Assembly (NCBI GenBank): GCA_030038035.1
Contig: JASHPP010000333.1
Coordinates: 1-9,247 of the forward strand
Origin: Trebonia sp.
Lineage (GTDB): Bacteria; Actinomycetota; Actinomycetes; Streptosporangiales; Streptosporangiaceae
DNA length: 9,247 bases
Direction: 5' to 3'
This document shows positions 5,451 to 9,247 of this stretch, one piece after another. Under the pieces are notes generated by a model. The model was not told the origin of the DNA. It searched no databases and saw only the letters and a program-made list of their open reading frames with translations. The translations under genes and the position numbers were made by a program. Position 1 is the first letter of the stretch, and every line of letters starts with the position of its first letter.

Positions 5451-6232
5451 TGGGCCTGTCACTCTCGATGTCTGTCCGGGCGCTGCGCGCCTGGCTCGTG
5501 ATGTACCGCAGGACCTGGCGCTCCTCGGTCTGGTCGTCCGTCGGCGGCCCGCTGTTCTACCTCGGCGCGATGGGCTACGGCCTCGGCTCGCTGGTCGACA
5601 AGAACGGCACGGCGGCGATCGGCGGCGTGCCCTACGTCGTGTACGTCGCCCCCGCGGTGCTCGGCTTCCAGGCGATGAACACGGGGATGACGAACGCGGC
5701 GTTTCCCGTCTACGGCGGCATCCACTGGAACAAGATCTACCTCGCCGCCCGCGCCACGATGCTCCGCCCGGCCGACATCTTCCGCGGCCACCTGTTGTTC
5801 ATCACGATGCGGATCGCGATGAACTCGGCGGTCTTCGTGGCGTTGATGGCCGGCTTCGGCCTGATCAAGTCGGCGTGGGCGATCCTGCTGTTGCCGGCCG
5901 CGGTGCTGCTCGGCGTCGCGTTCGCCACGCCGGTCGCGGCCTGGGCGGTCACCCTGGACACGCAGATCTCGCTGAACTACCTGTTCCGGTTCGGCTCGGT
6001 GCCGCTGATGCTGTTCTCCGGCACGTTCTTCCCCATCAGCCGGCTCCCCGGCTGGCTCCGCCCGGTCGCCTACGTCACCCCGCTCTGGCACGGCGTGGCC
6101 CTGTGCCGGTCGCTCAGCCTCGGCGACGTCACCGCGGGCTCGGCCGCGATCCACCTCGGCTACCTGGCCGCGATGGCGGCCATCGGCCTGTGGCTCGGCG
6201 CCCGTACCTTCCGCAGGCGGCTGTATGTCTAG
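5450..6232 (+). CDS. ABC-2 type permease, NodJ-like (first of two)
   Basis: This 260-residue integral membrane protein has about six predicted helices and the ABC-2 permease hallmark LMLFSGTFFPISRLPGWLRP followed by PLWHGVALCRSLSLGD near the C-terminus, as in NodJ and DrrB-type exporters. The N-terminus carries the amphipathic, positively charged RALRAWLVMYRRTWR segment before the first helix, typical of this class. It should form the membrane channel with the second permease, driven by the upstream ATPase. ATG 5450 overlaps the ATPase stop (TGATG), a sign of translational coupling. The 3' end overlaps the next gene by eight bases (ATGTCTAG). Substrate not predictable; family members export lipid-linked glycans or small amphipathic compounds. 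Confidence 0.9.
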   Translation: MGLSLSMSVRALRAWLVMYRRTWRSSVWSSVGGPLFYLGAMGYGLGSLVDKNGTAAIGGVPYVVYVAPAVLGFQAMNTGMTNAAFPVYGGIHWNKIYLAARATMLRPADIFRGHLLFITMRIAMNSAVFVALMAGFGLIKSAWAILLLPAAVLLGVAFATPVAAWAVTLDTQISLNYLFRFGSVPLMLFSGTFFPISRLPGWLRPVAYVTPLWHGVALCRSLSLGDVTAGSAAIHLGYLAAMAAIGLWLGARTFRRRLYV

Positions 6233-7031
6233 AGTCGCCACGGCCCGTTCCGTACCCGCCGTAATCCCTGGCGCGCTGGGGGTCCGGCTGATGGCGCGGC
6301 ACGCGCGGCTCTACAGCCGCATGTGGCTGGTGATAGCCTCCGGGGCCGCCGAGCCGCTGTTTTACCTGTTCTCTGTGGGGGTCGGGATCGGCGGGCTGAT
6401 CGGCACCGTGCCGGGCCCGGCCGGGCATCCGGTGCCGTACCGGGAGTTCGTGGCGCCCGGGCTGCTCGCCGTCTCCGCGCTGAACGGGGCGCTGAACGAC
6501 TCGACGTTCAACGTGTACGGCCGGCTGAAGTTCGACAAGCTCTACGACTGCGTGCTCGCGACGCCGCTCGGCGCGCAGGACGTGGCGCTGTCCGAGATCG
6601 GCTGGGCGGTGTTCCGCGGCATCTTGTACTCGGTGCCGTTCCTGATCGTGATGGCGTCGATGGGGCTGATCGCCTCACCGTGGGCGGTGCTCGCGCTGCC
6701 CGGCGCGGCCCTGGTCAGCTTCGCGACCGCCGCGGTCGGGGTGACGCTGACCACGTACATGACCACCTGGCAGGACTTCGACTACGTGATGCTTGTCGCG
6801 GTACCGCTGTTCCTGTTCTCCGGCACGTTCTATCCACTGACGGTATATCCGCACGTCATCGAGGTCATCGTCGAGTGGACCCCGCTCTACCAGGGGGTCG
6901 TGATCCTGCGCGACCTGGTGCTCGGCGTGCCCGGGCCCGACTTGCTCTGGCGGGCCGCCTACCTCGCGGCGCTGGGCGCCGCGGGGCTGTCGGTAGCGGG
7001 CCGGCGGTTCGCGACGCTGCTGCTCGTGTGA
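6225..7031 (+). CDS. ABC-2 type permease, NodJ-like (second of two)
   Basis: This 268-residue membrane protein is clearly related to the preceding permease: similar length, the MARHARLYSRMW basic N-terminal segment, a VYGRLKFDKLYDCVLATPL stretch that corresponds to VYGGIHWNKIYLAARATML, and LFLFSGTFYPLTVYPHVIE followed by TPLYQGVVILRDLVLG. About six helices are predicted. The two permeases probably form a heterodimer with two ATPase copies and likely arose by duplication. ATG 6225 lies inside the last codons of the previous gene, with AGGCGG a few bases upstream. Stop TGA 7029-7031 is followed by a 52-base gap before the DUF2079 gene. Confidence 0.9.
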   Translation: MSRVATARSVPAVIPGALGVRLMARHARLYSRMWLVIASGAAEPLFYLFSVGVGIGGLIGTVPGPAGHPVPYREFVAPGLLAVSALNGALNDSTFNVYGRLKFDKLYDCVLATPLGAQDVALSEIGWAVFRGILYSVPFLIVMASMGLIASPWAVLALPGAALVSFATAAVGVTLTTYMTTWQDFDYVMLVAVPLFLFSGTFYPLTVYPHVIEVIVEWTPLYQGVVILRDLVLGVPGPDLLWRAAYLAALGAAGLSVAGRRFATLLLV

Positions 7032-7070
7032 CGAATGCTTCGCGGCCCGGCCGCATGGCGCCGGAGCCGA

Positions 7071-7083
7071 TACGCTACTACCG
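7071..7083 (+). promoter_or_regulatory. Possible -10 box for a leaderless DUF2079 mRNA
   Basis: TACGCT (7071-7076) is followed by seven bases and then ATG 7084, the geometry of actinobacterial leaderless transcripts. No ribosome site is near the ATG (a GGAG is 17 bases away), and no clear -35 is seen. Read-through from the transporter operon would be an alternative. Confidence 0.35.
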
Positions 7084-8667
7084 ATGCTTGAGGAGCGACG
7101 TCCCCAGGCCGGTGTGGCCGACGTCCAGGCTGGGGCGGGCGCACCGGCCTCTGCCGCCGCGCCGCGCGGCCCCTACCGCGACCCCGTGACCTGGGCGATC
7201 GTCCTGGCGGTGTTCGGCGCGTACGCGACGATCTCCCTGTTCCGCCTGTTCCAGCTCAACCCCTCGTCGTGGGACCTGGCCATCTACACCGAGTACGTCA
7301 AGCAGCTCGCGCACCTGCAGGCGCCCATCGTGGACGTGCGCGGCCCTGGGTTCAACCTGCTCGGCGACCACTTCCAGGTCGCCGTGGCGCTGCTCGCGCC
7401 GTTCTTCCGCCTGTTCCCGACCCCGGCGACCCTGCTGGTCGCGCAGGCGCTGCTGACCGCGGTGTCGGTGTTCCCGGTGACGGCGGCGGCGACCGGCAAG
7501 CTCGGCAGGGGCGCGGGGCGGGCGGTCGGCGCGGCCTACGGGTTCTCCTGGGGCCTGCAGCAGATGGTCGACTTCGACTTCCACGAGATCGCCATCGCGG
7601 TCCCGCTGCTGGCGTTCTCGCTGTCCGCCCTGGTCCGCGGGCGGACACGGGCGGCGGTGGCGTGGGCGCTGCCGCTGGTCTTCGTCAAGGAGGACCAGGG
7701 CTTCACCGTCGCCGCCATCGGCCTGCTCATGATCGTCGCGGCGGCGCGGCGGGACGGCGCCGCCGGCGCTGGCCGGGGCCGGGGCCGGCGCCTAGGCCTG
7801 GGCCTGGGCAGCCTGCGGGGCAGCGTCCCCGGCGGCATCTTCCTGGTCGTGTGGGGCCTGGCCTGGTCCCTGCTCGCGATCACCGTGATCATCCCGCACT
7901 TCAACGCCGAGCACCGCTACCTGTACTGGAGCGACGGCGGCGTGGTCGGCTCGGGGGCGCCGTTCTCGGTGGCCGGCCTCGTCGGCCAGCTGTTCCACGC
8001 CTGGCCGACCAAGCTGCAGACGGTCGTCCTGCTGCTGTTGCCGACCGCGTTCGTCGCGCTTGGCTCGCCGGTCGCGCTGGTCGCGCTGCCGAGCCTCGCG
8101 CTGCGGTTCGTCTCGACCAACAGCGCCTTCTGGGGCACCAGCTGGCACTACAACGCCACCGTGATGCCCGTGCTGTTCATCGCCGCCGTCGAAGCGATGG
8201 CCCGCTGGCGGGCGCTGCCCGATCCAGCCGGCGGCGCGGGGATGCGTTCGCTGAGCGCGCGGACTGCCTCGTTCCGGGTCGGCGCGGCCAGGCACGGCGC
8301 GCCGATGATCGTTGCCGTGGCCGCCGCGCTCGCCTTCCAGTTCCCGCTCAGCAACCTCTGGCAAAGCTCGACGTACCAGATCAGCCCGCACGTGGTGGCC
8401 GCCGACGCGGCGATGGCACAGGTCCCCGACGGTGCCACCGTGGTGACCACGCTCGACCTGCTCGCCCCGCTCGCCGCCCGCACCGACACGTTCTGGATCG
8501 GCAACGCAGGCAACCCGCTCACCCAGTACATCGTGTTCGACGGCCAGAACAGCGGCTACAACCCCGAACCCAAGAACGTGCCCGACTTCATCACCCAGCT
8601 CTACGGGAGCGGCCGCTACGTGGAGATCTTCGAGCGCGACGACGTCTACGTGTTCCGCCGCGCCTAG
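7084..8667 (+). CDS. DUF2079 multi-pass membrane protein
   Basis: Predicted 527 residues. After a ~30-residue Ala/Pro-rich N-terminus there are about eight to ten hydrophobic helices. The first outside loop carries the DUF2079 pattern: SSWDLAIYTEYVKQL (Asp64, Glu70), then RGPGFNLLGDHFQVAVALLA and PTPATLLVAQALL. The C-terminal part is a soluble ~100-residue segment ending in YVEIFERDDVYVFRR. DUF2079 resembles the GT-C type of membrane glycosyltransferase, which uses polyprenyl-phosphate sugars, with an acidic residue in the first outside loop; activity here is inferred, not shown. A predicted cytoplasmic Gly/Arg-rich loop (GAGRGRGRRLGLGLG) is encoded by hexamer repeats. It follows the two permeases and may serve the same envelope-glycan task. 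The stop is ten bases from that of the converging last gene. Confidence 0.85.
   Translation: MLEERRPQAGVADVQAGAGAPASAAAPRGPYRDPVTWAIVLAVFGAYATISLFRLFQLNPSSWDLAIYTEYVKQLAHLQAPIVDVRGPGFNLLGDHFQVAVALLAPFFRLFPTPATLLVAQALLTAVSVFPVTAAATGKLGRGAGRAVGAAYGFSWGLQQMVDFDFHEIAIAVPLLAFSLSALVRGRTRAAVAWALPLVFVKEDQGFTVAAIGLLMIVAAARRDGAAGAGRGRGRRLGLGLGSLRGSVPGGIFLVVWGLAWSLLAITVIIPHFNAEHRYLYWSDGGVVGSGAPFSVAGLVGQLFHAWPTKLQTVVLLLLPTAFVALGSPVALVALPSLALRFVSTNSAFWGTSWHYNATVMPVLFIAAVEAMARWRALPDPAGGAGMRSLSARTASFRVGAARHGAPMIVAVAAALAFQFPLSNLWQSSTYQISPHVVAADAAMAQVPDGATVVTTLDLLAPLAARTDTFWIGNAGNPLTQYIVFDGQNSGYNPEPKNVPDFITQLYGSGRYVEIFERDDVYVFRRA
7771..7809. repeat. Tandem hexamer tract inside the DUF2079 gene
   Basis: Three GGCCGG units (7771-7788), a short spacer and two and a half GGCCTG units (7795-7809) encode the GRGRGRR and LGLGLG stretches of a predicted cytoplasmic loop. 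Length changes in units of six keep the frame, so variation would add or remove two residues. Confidence 0.6.
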
Positions 8668-8677
8668 GGCGCTTGGG

Positions 8678-9247
8678 CTACCCGAGCACCGCCGCCGCCT
8701 GCTGGCGCGTCATCAGGTTGTAGACGATGTCCGCCGGGGCCGGGCTGGCGGGGGCGCCGACTCCGAAGCCGACCCCGGCGCCGATGAACACGTCCACGCC
8801 GCTGGCGGTCAGCAGCGTGTCCAGCGTGACAGAAGACCCGCTGATCGTCCCCTTCTGCACCAGCGACAGCGACGGGTGCCCGCCCACCGCCGGCGCGGAA
8901 GCGGCCGTCAGCGAGAACGTGCCGAGGGTGCCGTTCTCCGTCGCGGTGAAGCCGGCGCACCGGCCGGCGAGCGCCCTGACCCCCGTGACGAAGGCGGACG
9001 CCTCGGCTGGGCTGGAAAACTGGTAGATCACCTGGTCATACGCCTGTTCTCCGCTCACATAGGTCTCGGCCGCCATGCCGGTCTCGCCGAACCCCGGGCT
9101 GCCCAGGTTGTTGACGAAGTTGGCGCAGGACAGCGTCGCCAGGTCGTACTGCGCCGGGGAGGAGGTCAGGCTGCCGCCCGAGGTGACCGCGCCGGCCGAC
9201 GACAGGCTGAAGCCCGCGGGGAAGAACGACTGCGGCAGCAGCACGAT
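8678..9247 (-). CDS. Secreted or sensor-domain-like protein, C-terminal part (5' end outside window)
   Basis: The frame is open to the right edge and ends at TAG 8678-8680, giving about 190 C-terminal residues. The sequence is Ser/Thr/Gly/Ala-rich with few charged residues, typical of an exported actinobacterial domain. Two cysteines (in LATLSCANF and LAGRCAGF) could form a disulfide. The order LLPQSFFPAGFSL, YDLATLSCANF, AETYVSGEQAYDQVIYQFSS and EASAFVTGVRALAGRC recalls PknH C-terminal extracellular or LpqN-like sensor domains, but the match is by eye only. The signal peptide, lipobox or kinase domain, if any, would lie beyond the window. It converges on DUF2079 with ten bases between stops. 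Confidence 0.7.
   Translation of the reverse strand: MVLLPQSFFPAGFSLSSAGAVTSGGSLTSSPAQYDLATLSCANFVNNLGSPGFGETGMAAETYVSGEQAYDQVIYQFSSPAEASAFVTGVRALAGRCAGFTATENGTLGTFSLTAASAPAVGGHPSLSLVQKGTISGSSVTLDTLLTASGVDVFIGAGVGFGVGAPASPAPADIVYNLMTRQQAAAVLG

Noticed and set aside
4653..5462. Minus-strand open frame of 269 codons opposite the ABC ATPase
   Set aside because: The ATPase motifs on the plus strand are complete; the antisense frame arises from GC-rich codon bias.
7269..8723. Plus-strand 484-codon frame within the DUF2079 gene
   Set aside because: It is an out-of-frame shadow rich in Arg, Pro and Gly, without membrane segments, whereas the DUF2079 frame has them.
1..9247. CRISPR array, insertion sequence, rRNA or riboswitch
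   Set aside because: No spaced identical repeats, transposase motifs, rRNA segments or known riboswitch cores were seen on either strand.

Overview
The window is very GC-rich, uses GTG and TTG starts, and carries families typical of actinobacteria: an F420-type Ddn-like nitroreductase, DUF6457, DUF2079, and a one-ATPase/two-permease NodI/NodJ-like transporter. It is best read as chromosomal DNA of a high-GC actinomycete; the genus cannot be told from sequence alone.

Layout. At the left edge, the 3' end of a metallo-beta-lactamase-fold hydrolase gene (+) converges on a minus-strand block. Read in its own direction, that block is tRNA-Pro(GGG), a PD-(D/E)XK homing-type endonuclease, a small DUF6457 protein, an alanine/lysine-rich basic protein and a Ddn-family deazaflavin-dependent nitroreductase. 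To the right of the tRNA are a plus-strand stand-alone GT51 peptidoglycan glycosyltransferase-like protein and a converging minus-strand GtrA-family membrane protein. Divergent from gtrA runs a tightly overlapping plus-strand transporter operon of an ATPase and two ABC-2 permeases, followed by a DUF2079 multi-pass membrane protein. At the right edge is the C-terminal part of a minus-strand secreted or sensor-domain-like protein, cut by the window end.

How the genes may work together. The right half (GT51, GtrA, ABC-2 exporter, DUF2079) has a cell-envelope and glycan flavour: glycan polymerisation, lipid-linked sugar handling, and export of a lipid or glycan. No substrate can be named from the sequence. 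The left half is a mix of unrelated short genes.

The most unusual item is the endonuclease directly downstream of tRNA-Pro. It has a visibly lower GC content than its neighbours, two N-terminal DNA-binding-like repeats, and a D...QxK nuclease core of the group I intron-associated type. No intron is present in the adjacent tRNA, so it looks like a free-standing mobile endonuclease. Secondary points are a GT51 protein with apparent substitutions at usually conserved catalytic positions, a structured AT-richer intergenic island at about 1017-1146, and two convergent gene pairs whose stop codons share one CTAG. I found no CRISPR array, rRNA, insertion sequence or convincing defence or biosynthetic cluster.
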